Assembly: GCA_024742285.1 (NCBI GenBank)
Contig: JANSYR010000001.1
Span: forward strand, 682,001 to 746,000
Source: a bacterium
GTDB lineage: Bacteria > Myxococcota_A > UBA9160 > UBA4427
Length of the DNA stretch: 64,000 nucleotides
Direction: 5' to 3'
Below, in pieces: positions 44,506 to 53,777 of this stretch. Under the pieces are notes generated by a model. The model searched no databases, had not been told where the DNA came from, and was given only the letters and a program-made list of their open reading frames with translations. Made by a program: the position numbers and the translations under genes. Every line of letters begins with the position of its first letter. The first letter of the stretch is position 1.

Positions 44506-45693
44506 TCACGCTCCCGGCATGCGAAGCATCTGCTTCGCGATGATGTTCTTCTGGATCTCGTTCGATCCGCCGTAGATCGTCGCCGCGCGGTTGTAGTTGA
44601 ACTGCGAAGCCACGGCCTGCTGGTTCGGGGGCATCGCCTCGTCCGGCGAGTCGAGCCAACCGAGCGCGTTCTGGCCCATCGCGTCCATGCAGAGCTCGTC
44701 GGTCTCCTGCTGCAGCTCCGTGCCGACGATCTTGAGGACCGAGCTCTCGGCCCCCGGCGCATGGCCGAGCTGCGCGGCCGCGAGCTGGCGCAGGTTCAGG
44801 ATCTCGATGTTGCGCAGACGCATCTCCTTGCGGGCGATGCGATTGCGGAACGCGGCGTCGTCGAAGAGCGTCGAGGCTCCGACCTGCGTCTGCTGCGCGA
44901 TCTGCTTGGCGCGCTTGAGACCGCGTGCCGAGTCGGCGATCCCGCCGATGCCGGTCCGCTCGTGGCCGAGCAGCGCCTTCGCCATCGTCCAGCCGCCGCC
45001 TTCGGGACCGACGATGTTCGCCTGGGGAACGCGGGCGTCCTTGAACCAGGTCTCGGAGAACGCGTAGGTCCCGCCGGTGGTGAGGAAGGGCTTCACTTCG
45101 ATGCCCTCCGTGTTGTGGATGTCGGCGAGGAGGAAAGTGATGCCCTCCTGCTTCTTTCCGTCGCTGCTCGTCCGGCAGAGGACGAAGATCCAGTCGGCGT
45201 ACTGCGCGTAGGTCGTCCAGGTCTTCTGTCCGTTCAGGATGTAGTCGTCGCCGTCCTTGTCTGCACGAAGCTGGAGGTTCGCGAGGTCCGAGCCGGCGTT
45301 CGGCTCGGAGTAGCCCTGACACCAGACCTCTTCACCGGCGAGGATCTTCGGAAGGAAGCGCTCCTTCTGCTCCGGGGAGCCGTACTGGATCAGCAGCGGC
45401 CCGACCATCGAGAGCCCGAAGGGGGAGAGGCCGGGCGTGTTCGCGCGAACGCACTCTTCCTGGAAGATCGAGCGCTGGGTGACATCCCAACCGGGACCGC
45501 CGACCTCTTCCGGCCAGTTCGGTGCGACCCAGCCCTTCGCGTACAGGATCTTGTGCCATTCCATGACCTCTTCCTGCTCGAAGTTCTGACCGTTCTCGGC
45601 CTTGCGTTTGATGTGCGGCGGCAACGCCTCCGCGATCCAGCTCCGCACCTCTTCACGGAAGCGGATCTGCTCGTCCGAATACGAAAGCTCCAT
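44506..45693 (-). CDS. acyl-CoA dehydrogenase, catalytic subunit
   Basis: A 395-residue acyl-CoA dehydrogenase that makes an alpha,beta-double bond using FAD. It has 'QGYSEPNAGSDLANLQLRA', 'NGQKTWTTYAQ' and 'IYGGSNEIQKNIIAKQML'. The likely base is E245 in LLGHERTG, since the second possible site in 'YGGSNE' is glycine. ATG 45693 is preferred over the TTG at 45702 because GAGGAG fits only the former. It lies 4 nt upstream of the partner subunit, so the two probably form a heteromer. Substrate is probably a CoA ester of a branched or cyclic acid, by family analogy. Confidence 0.93.
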   Translation of the reverse strand: MELSYSDEQIRFREEVRSWIAEALPPHIKRKAENGQNFEQEEVMEWHKILYAKGWVAPNWPEEVGGPGWDVTQRSIFQEECVRANTPGLSPFGLSMVGPLLIQYGSPEQKERFLPKILAGEEVWCQGYSEPNAGSDLANLQLRADKDGDDYILNGQKTWTTYAQYADWIFVLCRTSSDGKKQEGITFLLADIHNTEGIEVKPFLTTGGTYAFSETWFKDARVPQANIVGPEGGGWTMAKALLGHERTGIGGIADSARGLKRAKQIAQQTQVGASTLFDDAAFRNRIARKEMRLRNIEILNLRQLAAAQLGHAPGAESSVLKIVGTELQQETDELCMDAMGQNALGWLDSPDEAMPPNQQAVASQFNYNRAATIYGGSNEIQKNIIAKQMLRMPGA

Positions 45694-46767
45694 CGTGTCC
45701 AACTCCTCGTCGACCGCGGTCGGCTTCAGCCGCGGTCGTCCACGCGTCGGTCCACCGGTCGCAGCGCTGCCACGGAGAGAACGGCGAGCTGCTCGGGAGG
45801 ACCGACGCAGACATCTCGGGAAGACCGGAAGGAATCCGGTGGAGTCGGATCATAACCATGACCGGCTCGGCATGACCGTCGCGGATCTGACTTGAGGTCA
45901 AGCGGCCCGAAACGGCCGAGAACGGCCATCTCAGGTCTCCTGCCGCCCTTCCAACGCCCCTTCGCGACACCTTTCCGAAGCGACCCGGCCCTCCGCCAAT
46001 ACCCGTCGATTCGAACGCCAACCGCCGACTCGTTGGCGCTCGTCAATGACGGCCGTCAACTGATCACCCGTCATGATCGAAGGAAGACGATCTCGGGAGA
46101 AGAGGAAGCGACACGCGGCCACGATCTTCAGCGCACCGCACTTTTTTCCGGACCCGCCGGCTTTTTCCTTGCCTTGTCGTCGCCCCATGGTCTGATGCGT
46201 TCAGATGGAGCGAGATCGAACTAACACGACCCACGAAGAACCTGCCGATCCCCGGATCGCGTGTTCCGATTCCCATCGCGACTCGAAGCCTTCGCGTGCG
46301 ACGGAGGCCCGCCGAGACGATGCCACGTCGTCGATCGGTGCCCCCCGGCGAGTCGGGGAATCGGATCATCAGGGAGCGCGAGCCGGGGACACGAGGCGGG
46401 GTGGGTCCCGAAAGGCGACGGCCGTCGCGCGGCTCAAAGGAGGGGCGTCCCCATCGACGTGGACGCGTAGGACCCGACCCTGGAACGCGAGCACCCCCGA
46501 CGGCCGTCGTCGACTCCACTCGAGCCGGCCCCCGATCGACGCTCGAGGTGTACTCCGGAGGCGAGGTACCGGAGGCAGGGGCGGGGGAATCCATCGGAGG
46601 ACCCCGCCAGCATGCTGTCCGCAAGGGCAGCCGCATCCACGGCTCCCCCGTTCGGCCTCGAGCCGGGCGGGGGAGACCGGCGCGATCGAGCGGTACGGAA
46701 CGCGGCCGGGCTGCCGGAACGAAGAACGCGGTCTGCGGCCCTTTCCGTCTCCCCGCTCCGCGCGTGC
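45694..46767. other. gene-free region between acyl-CoA dehydrogenase operon and bioA
   Basis: I see no convincing gene in this 1.07-kb region. Possible reading frames are rich in arginine, proline and serine, unlike real genes here. It holds a 12-bp palindrome TGACGGCCGTCA (46047-46058), a 5-bp inverted repeat CTTGA-GG-TCAAG (45891-45902), CCGCGGTCG direct repeats (45714-45722, 45730-45738) and poly-T runs flanking a short GC hairpin (46142-46166). These may be promoter, operator or small RNA elements of the flanking genes. Confidence 0.6.
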
Positions 46768-48042
46768 CTAGCGGATCCTCGAGACGACCGAGTGGATCCC
46801 GCGCGTGATCAGGCTGAGATCGGCGGGCTCCGTCACGAAGGGCGGCATCGTATAGACGAGCTCGCCGAAGGGGCGGATCCAGATCCCCTCCTCGACGAAG
46901 GCCGGTTGGACGACCGACATGTCGACGGGCTCGTGGAGCTCCACGACCCCGATCGCCCCGAGCACACGTACGTCCTTCACGGCGGGGAGCGGTCGGCACG
47001 CCTCGAGCTCGTCCGAGAGCTGCGCCTCGATCCGTGACACGCGCTCCTGCCAGCTTCCGTCCTCCAGGAGATCGAGGCTCGCGTTCGCCGCCGCGCAGGC
47101 GAGCGGATTCCCCATGAAGGTCGGGCCGTGCATGAAGACGCCGGGCTCGCCCTCCCCCATCGCGCGCGCGACGTCCTCGCTGGCGAGGGTCGCCGCCATC
47201 GTCATCGTCCCCCCGGTCAGCGCCTTCCCGACGCAGAGGATGTCCGGCGAGACGTCGGCGTGCTCGCACGCGAAGTAGCGTCCGGTCCGGCCGAAGCCCG
47301 TCGCGATCTCGTCGGCGACGAGCAGCAGGCCGAGCTCGTCGCACAGGCCGCGCAGTCGCTTCAGCACGTCCGCCGAGTAGAACCACATGCCGCCCGCGCC
47401 CTGCACGATGGGCTCGAGGATCACCCCCGCCAGCGACTCGGCGTGCTCCCGGACGAGCGCCTCGATCGGTGCGAAATCGGCGTCGCTGCACGCTTCCCCG
47501 AAACGCCGCTCCGGACGCGGCGCGAAGACGTGCGTCGCGAGGGTGTCTTCGAAGAGCGTATGCATGCCCGTCACCGGATCGCACACGGCCATCGCGCCGA
47601 AGGTGTCCCCGTGATAGCCGCCGCGCAGGGTGAGCAGCTGGCTCCGACTCCGTTCGCCTCGCGACTGCCAGAACTGGAGCGCCATCTTGATCGCGATCTC
47701 GACGGCGACGGAGCCCGAGTCGCTCAGGAAGACGCGGGAGAGACCGGCCGGCGCGCGCTCGACGAGCCGTTCGCAGAGGCGGACCGCGCCTTCGTGGGTG
47801 AGCCCGCCGAACATCACGTGGGGCAGCTTCTTGATCTGTGCCTCGAGGGCGGCCTCGATGTGGGGATGGCGGTAGCCGTGGATCGTCGACCACCAGGAGG
47901 ACATGCCGTCGACGAGCTCGCGCCCGTCTTCGAGGACGAGACGAACGCCGCTCGCGCGTTCGACGGCGAAGAGCGGGCTCGCCGCCGGAGGAGCGTAGGG
48001 ATGCCAGACGACCTTCTGATCGCGTTCGACGAGGGAGGACAT
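46768..48042 (-). CDS. bioA: adenosylmethionine-8-amino-7-oxononanoate aminotransferase
   Basis: A 424-residue class III aminotransferase that makes 7,8-diaminopelargonate in biotin synthesis, using S-adenosylmethionine as amino donor. The BioA-specific 'DGMSSWWSTIHGYRHP' gives W50/W51. 'GGYHGDTFGAM' and 'ADEIATGFGRTGRYF' (D244) bind pyridoxal phosphate. The Schiff-base lysine is K273 in VGKALTGG, and 'GPTFMGNPLACA' follows. Length is normal. No other biotin gene is in the window, so the pathway is scattered. It lies next to the divergent histidine kinase. Confidence 0.96.
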   Translation of the reverse strand: MSSLVERDQKVVWHPYAPPAASPLFAVERASGVRLVLEDGRELVDGMSSWWSTIHGYRHPHIEAALEAQIKKLPHVMFGGLTHEGAVRLCERLVERAPAGLSRVFLSDSGSVAVEIAIKMALQFWQSRGERSRSQLLTLRGGYHGDTFGAMAVCDPVTGMHTLFEDTLATHVFAPRPERRFGEACSDADFAPIEALVREHAESLAGVILEPIVQGAGGMWFYSADVLKRLRGLCDELGLLLVADEIATGFGRTGRYFACEHADVSPDILCVGKALTGGTMTMAATLASEDVARAMGEGEPGVFMHGPTFMGNPLACAAANASLDLLEDGSWQERVSRIEAQLSDELEACRPLPAVKDVRVLGAIGVVELHEPVDMSVVQPAFVEEGIWIRPFGELVYTMPPFVTEPADLSLITRGIHSVVSRIR

Positions 48043-48148
48043 CGCGTTTCCAATGCGCGGACCCAGGCCGCGGAATAGCAGGGCGCTCGGGACCCGAGCG
48101 CGCTGAAAATAGCGCGCCCCGAGAACCCATGAGTCCGTCGGAGCGTTC

Positions 48149-48154
48149 TATAAT
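48149..48154 (+). promoter_or_regulatory. -10 box of the histidine kinase gene
   Basis: A perfect TATAAT lies 24 nt before the histidine kinase ATG (48178). A -35 match is poor at 17 nt upstream. It fits a short leader, and the GAGGAGAGCGGAG ribosome site lies between it and the start. Confidence 0.45.
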
Positions 48155-48177
48155 CGGCGCCGAGGAGAGCGGAGCCA

Positions 48178-50718
48178 ATGTCTCAGGGTCTCTTGTTGTC
48201 GACCGCCGCCGTCTTCGCCGTCACACTGCTGGTCGGCGTCCTCGGCGCCACTGCCTTCCGTGTCGGAACGCGACCCCTCGGTTTCTGGCTCTTCGCGTGG
48301 AGCGCCCATCTCTTCGCCGCGGGCCTGATGCTGGTGAATCTCGAGATCCCGGCGATTCGCCCGGTCGTCTTCCTGTTCAGCGCGCTCGTCGCCCCACTCA
48401 TGCTCTGCGGCGCGTTCGAACACGTCCGGAGGACGGCGCCGATCTGGCCGCTCGCCCTGGGAATCACGCTCGGCGCCTTCCGGATCGCGGCGTATCAGCT
48501 CGGCGCGATCGAGCTCGGCCGGAGCGCCGCCCTCCTGATCGAACCGGGCCTCGGTCTCGCCGCCGCGTACGTGATCGCCCGGCCGAAGAGCGGCGGACCC
48601 CGTTCGCGCGGCGATCTGCTGCTCACGACCGGCTTCGGCCTCTACGCGGCGTGCGAGGCGATCGACGTCGGCCTCCGTTTCACGACGTACTCGAACTGGA
48701 CGATCTGGGGCGTCTGGCTCGCTCTGGGCACGCCGCTCTTCACGACGCAGGTCGCGCTCTACATCAGTCGCCTGGGGCGAAGCGCGCAAGCCGAGCATCG
48801 TCAGGCAGTCGGCCTCTCCGAGCGGCTCCGGATCTTCACGGACTCGGCCGACGTGAGCCTCGTCGAGTTCGACCAGTACGGAAACCTGACCTACCTGAGC
48901 CCGAACGCACCGCCGCTCGCGCGGGGCGAACTGGAGGACTTCGTCGGTCGGCACGTCTCCGAAGTCTTTCCTACTACGCTCGACTCGACGATCAAGCGGG
49001 CCCTCGCCGAACGCGGCCGGATTTCGGAGAAGGACATCCGCAGCGCCGAGATCGAGACCCAGCGCAGTGTCCTGCCGTCCGGGGCAGTCGTCTACCACGA
49101 GGCGCACCGGACGGTCTACTACACGCCGGAAGGAGAGATCCGGGTCCTCACCCAGGCCCGAGACGTCACCGAACGCGTCGAGGCGGAGCAGGGGATCCGC
49201 GAGAGCGAGCGTCGCCTCAAGCACGCCGAGCAGATCGGCCAGTTCGGGAGCTGGGAGCACGAAGCCAGGACGGGCACGACCCACTGGTCGGATCATCTCC
49301 ACCGGATGCACGGGCTCGAGCCGAGGCCGGGGCCGGTGGATCTCGCGTCCGCCCTGCGCCTCGTGAGCGCGGACGCACTCACCGAGATGACGACGAGCGC
49401 CCATGGTCTGAGCGAGGGACAGGGCTTCCCCGAGTTCCAGTACACCATCCAACGCGCGGACGACGGGGAGACGCGCCACTTCCGGACGCTGGGCGAAGTC
49501 GAGTACGACGACGACGGCGAGGTCCTCCGGCTCAGCGGCGCGACCATCGACGTCACCGAGCAGCACGTGCTCGAAGACGCCCTTCGGCGCGGTCGCGAAT
49601 ACCTCGATGCGCTGGTGAACGCGAACATCGTCGGCGTGTTCTACGGAGCTCTGGACGGCTCGATGCGCGACGCCAACTCGGCCTTCCTCGATCTGGTCGG
49701 TTACCGGCCGGATGAGCTCCCGCTCGACTGGCGCGCGCTCACACCGCCCGAGGGCCAGGCGCGGGACGATGCCGCGATCATCGATCTGATCGAGACCGGA
49801 ACGGCCCTTCCCTACGAGAAGGAGTTCCTGACGAAGGAAGGCGAGAAGGTCCCGGTCCTGATCGCGTGCGCGCAGATCGAAGCGGATTCGGCGATCGCGA
49901 TCGTCCTCGACCAGCGCGAGCGGAAGCGCAACGAGGCCCTCGTCGCTCGGCAGCAACGCGTGCTCGAGGAGACCGTGACCGAGCGGACGCGCGAGCTCCT
50001 CGACTCGCGGACGCGGCTCGAAGAAGCGCAGCGACTCGCGGCCGTCGGAACGCTCGCAGCGGGCGTCGCGCACCAGATCAACAACCCGATCGGCGCGATT
50101 CTGAACACGGCGGAGTACGCGCTCCTCTGCGCCGACGACGAGAGCGCGCTCCGCATCTTCCACGAGGCGCTCGCGAGCAACCTCACGGAGGCACAGCGCT
50201 GCGCTCGAATCGTGAAGAGCATGCTGCAGTTCTCCCGGGACGAACCGACCGAGAAATGGAACGACGACCTCGACCGGGTGATCCGCCACGCTCATCGCGC
50301 GATCGCCGCCTACGCCCAGGATCGCGACGCCATCGTCTCGCTCAACCTCCCGGACGAGCCCATTCGCGTCTGGATCAGCCCGATCGAGATCGAACAGGCG
50401 ATCGTGAACGTCCTGCGCAACGCGATCGAATCCCGGGATCGGGGCGCGAAGATCGAAGTCGTCTTGAGGAAGATCTCGAGCGAATCGGGGAGCCAGGCCG
50501 AACTCTCGATCACCGACGACGGCGTCGGCATCGGACCCGACGAGCGCGCGCGCCTCTTCGAGCCCTTCTACTCGACGCGTACACGCGAGGGAGGGACGGG
50601 TCTCGGCCTCTCCGTGGCCCACGGCGTGATCACGGATCACGGCGGCGAAATTCGCGTCGAATCGCGCCACGGACGCGGCACGCGCGTCCTCATCACGCTC
50701 CCGACGCCCCCGGATTGA
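48178..50718 (+). CDS. membrane-bound PAS-domain sensor histidine kinase
   Basis: An 846-residue kinase. Seven or so hydrophobic helices fill residues 1-200 (a 7TM-like input domain). PAS repeats follow at about 210-330, 335-470 and 475-590, the last with 'VNANIVGVFYGALDGSM'. A coiled coil leads to the DHp motif GVAHQINNPIGAI with H632. The ATPase part has 'NVLRNAIES', 'DDGVGIG', 'FEPFYSTR' and 'GTGLGLSVA'. There is no receiver domain and no response regulator gene next to it, so its partner is elsewhere. The sensed signal is unknown. Confidence 0.92.
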   Translation: MSQGLLLSTAAVFAVTLLVGVLGATAFRVGTRPLGFWLFAWSAHLFAAGLMLVNLEIPAIRPVVFLFSALVAPLMLCGAFEHVRRTAPIWPLALGITLGAFRIAAYQLGAIELGRSAALLIEPGLGLAAAYVIARPKSGGPRSRGDLLLTTGFGLYAACEAIDVGLRFTTYSNWTIWGVWLALGTPLFTTQVALYISRLGRSAQAEHRQAVGLSERLRIFTDSADVSLVEFDQYGNLTYLSPNAPPLARGELEDFVGRHVSEVFPTTLDSTIKRALAERGRISEKDIRSAEIETQRSVLPSGAVVYHEAHRTVYYTPEGEIRVLTQARDVTERVEAEQGIRESERRLKHAEQIGQFGSWEHEARTGTTHWSDHLHRMHGLEPRPGPVDLASALRLVSADALTEMTTSAHGLSEGQGFPEFQYTIQRADDGETRHFRTLGEVEYDDDGEVLRLSGATIDVTEQHVLEDALRRGREYLDALVNANIVGVFYGALDGSMRDANSAFLDLVGYRPDELPLDWRALTPPEGQARDDAAIIDLIETGTALPYEKEFLTKEGEKVPVLIACAQIEADSAIAIVLDQRERKRNEALVARQQRVLEETVTERTRELLDSRTRLEEAQRLAAVGTLAAGVAHQINNPIGAILNTAEYALLCADDESALRIFHEALASNLTEAQRCARIVKSMLQFSRDEPTEKWNDDLDRVIRHAHRAIAAYAQDRDAIVSLNLPDEPIRVWISPIEIEQAIVNVLRNAIESRDRGAKIEVVLRKISSESGSQAELSITDDGVGIGPDERARLFEPFYSTRTREGGTGLGLSVAHGVITDHGGEIRVESRHGRGTRVLITLPTPPD

Positions 50719-50761
50719 CCGACGCGATCAGCGCGCCACCATCGGGTCGAGGAGAAACATC

Positions 50762-51889
50762 ATGAACGAATCGAACGACCGGGCGCGCGCCGAAGCCGAG
50801 GCGCGCATCGTCGACGGAACCACCTGGCGCGAGTTCTGCCGCGCCCTCGAGAAGGCGGGCGACACGATCCTGCGCGAGGAGACGCCCGCGGACCCCTTCA
50901 ACCGCGCCGAAGGCGTTCGCTACCTGACGCGCCTGCTGCGCGCGGCGCTCGAGAGCCAGGTCGAGTCGTCGGATCCGTGCTTCCCCCGCTTCTACCAGCT
51001 CTCGAACCAGACGATCAAGATCGGCAACGACAACCCGGACAACACCTATCACAACTGCAACATCTCCGGCGCGCACGACTACCGGATCACGGGCACGCGC
51101 GGGACCGTCCCCTACATCAGCTTCGGCACGAAGGCCGGGACCTACGAAGAGGACGGCGAGATGTGGCCGACGGGCCAGATCGACTCGAGCGCGATGGAGA
51201 TCGCCGACGACGGTACGTTCGAGATCATCGTCTCGAAGGACGAGAAGCCGGGCAACTGGCTTCCGATGACCGAAGAGACCGGCATGATCATCGTGCGCCA
51301 GCTCTTCACGACCCGCGAGAACGAGGAAGAGGCGACCTACGACATCGAGTGCCTGACCCGCGGCGACGCCAACGCACGCCTCGACCCGGCGAAGCTGGAA
51401 GGCGCCCTCGCCCGGGCGACGGACTTCGTGAACTCGACGTCCAACCTCTTCACCGATTGGATGAAGGGCTACGAAGACCACCTGAACGCGCTCCCCTCCG
51501 ACGACCAGGAGCGGTGCCAGCGCGCCGGCGGCGATGCGAACATCCACTATCTCCAGAGCCACTGGCGGCTCGGTCCGGAAGAGGCGCTCCTGATCGAAGC
51601 GGATCGCATCCCCGAGAAGGGCCACTGGAATCTCCAGATCAGCAACTACTGGATGGAGAGCCTCGACTACCGGAACCACCGGATCCACGTGAACAAGCAC
51701 ACCGCCCACTACGAGCCCGACGGCGGCGTCCGGATCGTCCTCGCGCATGCGGACCCCGGTCCCGACTTCCCGAACTGGCTCGAGACCTGCGGGCACGACT
51801 GTGGCGGCATGCTCTTCCGCTGGATCGACTCGGAAGGGGATCACCCACCCGTGCGCACCCGAGTCGTGAGGCTCGACGCGCTCAGGTGA
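50762..51889 (+). CDS. DUF1214 domain protein
   Basis: A 375-residue soluble protein. The C-terminal DUF1214 signature is seen as 'HWNLQISNYWMESLDYRN' and NKHTAHYEPDGG, followed by 'NWLETCGHDCGGMLFRW'. DUF1214 proteins often accompany DUF1254 proteins and are uncharacterised. The N-terminal part 'IDGTTW'-like helix and 'NTYHNCNISGAHDYRITG' belongs to the same family. AGGAG precedes the start. Its stop overlaps the GTG of the following gene by 4 nt. Function unknown. Confidence 0.87.
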   Translation: MNESNDRARAEAEARIVDGTTWREFCRALEKAGDTILREETPADPFNRAEGVRYLTRLLRAALESQVESSDPCFPRFYQLSNQTIKIGNDNPDNTYHNCNISGAHDYRITGTRGTVPYISFGTKAGTYEEDGEMWPTGQIDSSAMEIADDGTFEIIVSKDEKPGNWLPMTEETGMIIVRQLFTTRENEEEATYDIECLTRGDANARLDPAKLEGALARATDFVNSTSNLFTDWMKGYEDHLNALPSDDQERCQRAGGDANIHYLQSHWRLGPEEALLIEADRIPEKGHWNLQISNYWMESLDYRNHRIHVNKHTAHYEPDGGVRIVLAHADPGPDFPNWLETCGHDCGGMLFRWIDSEGDHPPVRTRVVRLDALR

Positions 51890-53025
51890 CCGACGCCTCC
51901 AGGACCCACGCCCCCGGATGGACCGGGATCCAGTACTCGGTCTTTCGCGGTGCCCTCGCCCTGGCCGCTGCCCACGTCTGCTGGGTGCGGCTCCCGCTCG
52001 TCGAGGGACCGTCGTGGCCACTGCTGGCCCTCGGACTGCCCGGTGCGATCGCCTTCGCGCTCGGGTGGCGCGACCGCGCCGTCGCGACGGCGCTCTTCGT
52101 GCTCGTCGCCGGACTCGCGGCGTTCGTCGACGGCGCGCCGATCGTGCTGCCTGCGAGCGACGTGATCTTCACCGCGAGCCTGCTCTTCTTCCATCTCTTC
52201 GTGCCGATCACGCCCTTCGGCTCGTGGGACGCCCGCGGTCGGATCGATCCCCGCGGTGACTGGCACCGGCCCGCCTGGATCGGCCACGTCGCATGGGCCT
52301 GGCTCGCGCTGATCCACCTGGAACGCGCGCTCGGGACCTTCGGGATCGCCCCCCGCAGCGCCGCCGCCGAGGAGCTCTGGCTCGCCGCCGGCGCGTTCGC
52401 CGTGATCCAGGGATCTGCCCTCGTCGCGCTCTTCGTGCCCCGCCTCCGCCCCTTCGTCTGGATCGCGCTCACCCTCGCGCAGACGGGCTGGATCGCCGCG
52501 ACGGGCGTCGCACCCGGGGACGGGATCCTGCTGCTCGTGCACGCGTTCGCCGCGGATCCCGCGTGGTGGCCCGGCCGTTCCTTCGAGGGCGCCGTCGGAG
52601 ACGAGGACGCGCTCCTCTTCTACGACGGCGACTGCGGCTTCTGTCACCGCAGCGTCCGCTTCGTCCTCTCCGAGGAGGCCAATACCCCCGATGCGCTCCG
52701 TCTGCGCTTCGCACCGCTCGCGAGCGAGACCTTCGAGCGACGGATCTCCGCCCGGGACGACGTCGACGCGACCGACCTCCCGGACAGCATCGTGGTCCTC
52801 CTCGAGGACGGCCGGCTGCTGACGCAGAGCGCGGCGCTGCTCGAGCTCGCCTCGCGACTCGGCGGGCTCTGGCGGGGCCTGGCTCTCGTCGCGTCCCTGG
52901 TCCCGGAAGGGCTCCGCGACGCCGCCTATGATGCCTTCGCGCGAATCAGGAAGAAGCTCTTCGCGCAGCCGACCGACGCCTGTCCGATCCTGCCCCCGGA
53001 TCTGCGCGCACGCTTCGACCACTAG
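51886..53025 (+). CDS. membrane domain fused to DCC1-like thiol-disulfide oxidoreductase
   Basis: A 379-residue protein. Six to eight hydrophobic segments in residues 15-225 look like an HTTM or vitamin-K carboxylase-like membrane part. The C-terminal DCC1/DUF393 domain begins at 'LLFYDGDCGFCHRSVRFVL', where the D-G-D-C-G-F-C motif carries the two active-site cysteines. The family is thought to act on thiols or disulfides. It starts at GTG overlapping the DUF1214 stop, so it is probably coupled to it. The start at 51886 is the only one that fits. Confidence 0.86.
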   Translation: MTDASRTHAPGWTGIQYSVFRGALALAAAHVCWVRLPLVEGPSWPLLALGLPGAIAFALGWRDRAVATALFVLVAGLAAFVDGAPIVLPASDVIFTASLLFFHLFVPITPFGSWDARGRIDPRGDWHRPAWIGHVAWAWLALIHLERALGTFGIAPRSAAAEELWLAAGAFAVIQGSALVALFVPRLRPFVWIALTLAQTGWIAATGVAPGDGILLLVHAFAADPAWWPGRSFEGAVGDEDALLFYDGDCGFCHRSVRFVLSEEANTPDALRLRFAPLASETFERRISARDDVDATDLPDSIVVLLEDGRLLTQSAALLELASRLGGLWRGLALVASLVPEGLRDAAYDAFARIRKKLFAQPTDACPILPPDLRARFDH

Positions 53026-53056
53026 CGGCGACGCGCTTCGACCACCAGCCGCGACG
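53011..53056. repeat. 23-bp tandem duplication across a stop codon
   Basis: Two 23-bp copies, 53011-53033 and 53034-53056, match at 21 of 23 positions. They share CGCTTCGACCAC and end GCGACG. The TAG stop of the DCC1 fusion gene lies in the first copy; it is CAG in the second. It looks like a recent duplication. Confidence 0.85.
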
Positions 53057-53063
53057 CGGCTGG
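53045..53063. terminator. candidate bidirectional terminator hairpin
   Basis: CCAGCCGC (53045-53052) and GCGGCTGG (53056-53063) form a perfect 8-bp stem with a GAC loop, between the stops of two convergent genes. It overlaps the second copy of the 23-bp duplication. There is no U-tract, so activity is inferred. Confidence 0.5.
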
Positions 53064-53064
53064 A

Positions 53065-53697
53065 TCAGAGGCTCGTCTCGTGGCGACGCGTGCGGACCGC
53101 GGCGACGCCCCATCCTTCGTCCTCGAGCTTCGCCGCCCACGCGTCGAGTCCGACGACGCCGTCGCTGCCGAGCTGCAGCACCGCGTTGTACGGAATCTCG
53201 CCCCCAGCGACCGCAAAGGCGTCGCGGAGCAGCGCGAAGCGGAGACCGTCGCAGGCCTCCAGGAGTCCCGGCAGATGATCCCGAACGAAGACCTTCGACG
53301 CGTCGGATCGATCGAGCGCCTCGGGCTTCCGGACGAGGACCCAGTCGTGGACGTCGCCTTCCTCGCCGTCCACGAGGAGCCGCTCGCTGACGGGAAAGAA
53401 GCGATTCGCCGGCTTGTCCATGAAGGTGAGCTCGTCTTCGAGGATCGGCTTGCCCTCGTCGCTCGCGAGCACTTCCATCAGCTTCGCGGTCGACTCGGCG
53501 TCCCGGTACCAGAAGGCCGAGATCACGTCGAAGCCGACCTCGCCCAGGAGTTCCGCTTCGAGGTGGTACCGCACGTACCGCTCGAGCCCCTCCATGTACG
53601 GGAGCGCGAGCGGGGCATGGACCGTCTCGTAGTGATCGCGAAAGGCGTCCCGCGTGATGTCGGGACGACGCTTGATGAGGGAGAGGGTTCGGATCAA
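53065..53697 (-). CDS. EthD domain protein
   Basis: A 210-residue protein of the ferredoxin-like dimeric alpha-beta barrel fold. The N-terminal 'IRTLSLIKRRPDITRDAF' and 'HYETVHAPLALPYMEGL' are diagnostic of EthD-type proteins, which take part in degradation of ethers and other compounds. The C-terminal half repeats the fold ('FVRDHLPGLLEACDGL'). It starts at TTG 53697, chosen because GGAGG lies 5 nt upstream; the next in-frame candidate is further upstream. Role unknown. Confidence 0.82.
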   Translation of the reverse strand: MIRTLSLIKRRPDITRDAFRDHYETVHAPLALPYMEGLERYVRYHLEAELLGEVGFDVISAFWYRDAESTAKLMEVLASDEGKPILEDELTFMDKPANRFFPVSERLLVDGEEGDVHDWVLVRKPEALDRSDASKVFVRDHLPGLLEACDGLRFALLRDAFAVAGGEIPYNAVLQLGSDGVVGLDAWAAKLEDEGWGVAAVRTRRHETSL

Positions 53698-53777
53698 GGG
53701 GGCCTCCAGGCGAGCCCCGATGTTCCCACCCGGGAGGGCGCGTTGCCAGCGGCGACGCAAGGGCCGAAACTCGGGGC

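Noticed and set aside
45703-46767. CRISPR array or IS in the gap
   Set aside because: No regularly spaced repeats and no transposase-like frame or terminal repeats were seen.
46205-46771. 188-codon frame in the gene-free gap
   Set aside because: Composition (Arg, Pro, Ser, Gly) and lack of any motif match non-coding frames of this DNA; no good ribosome site.
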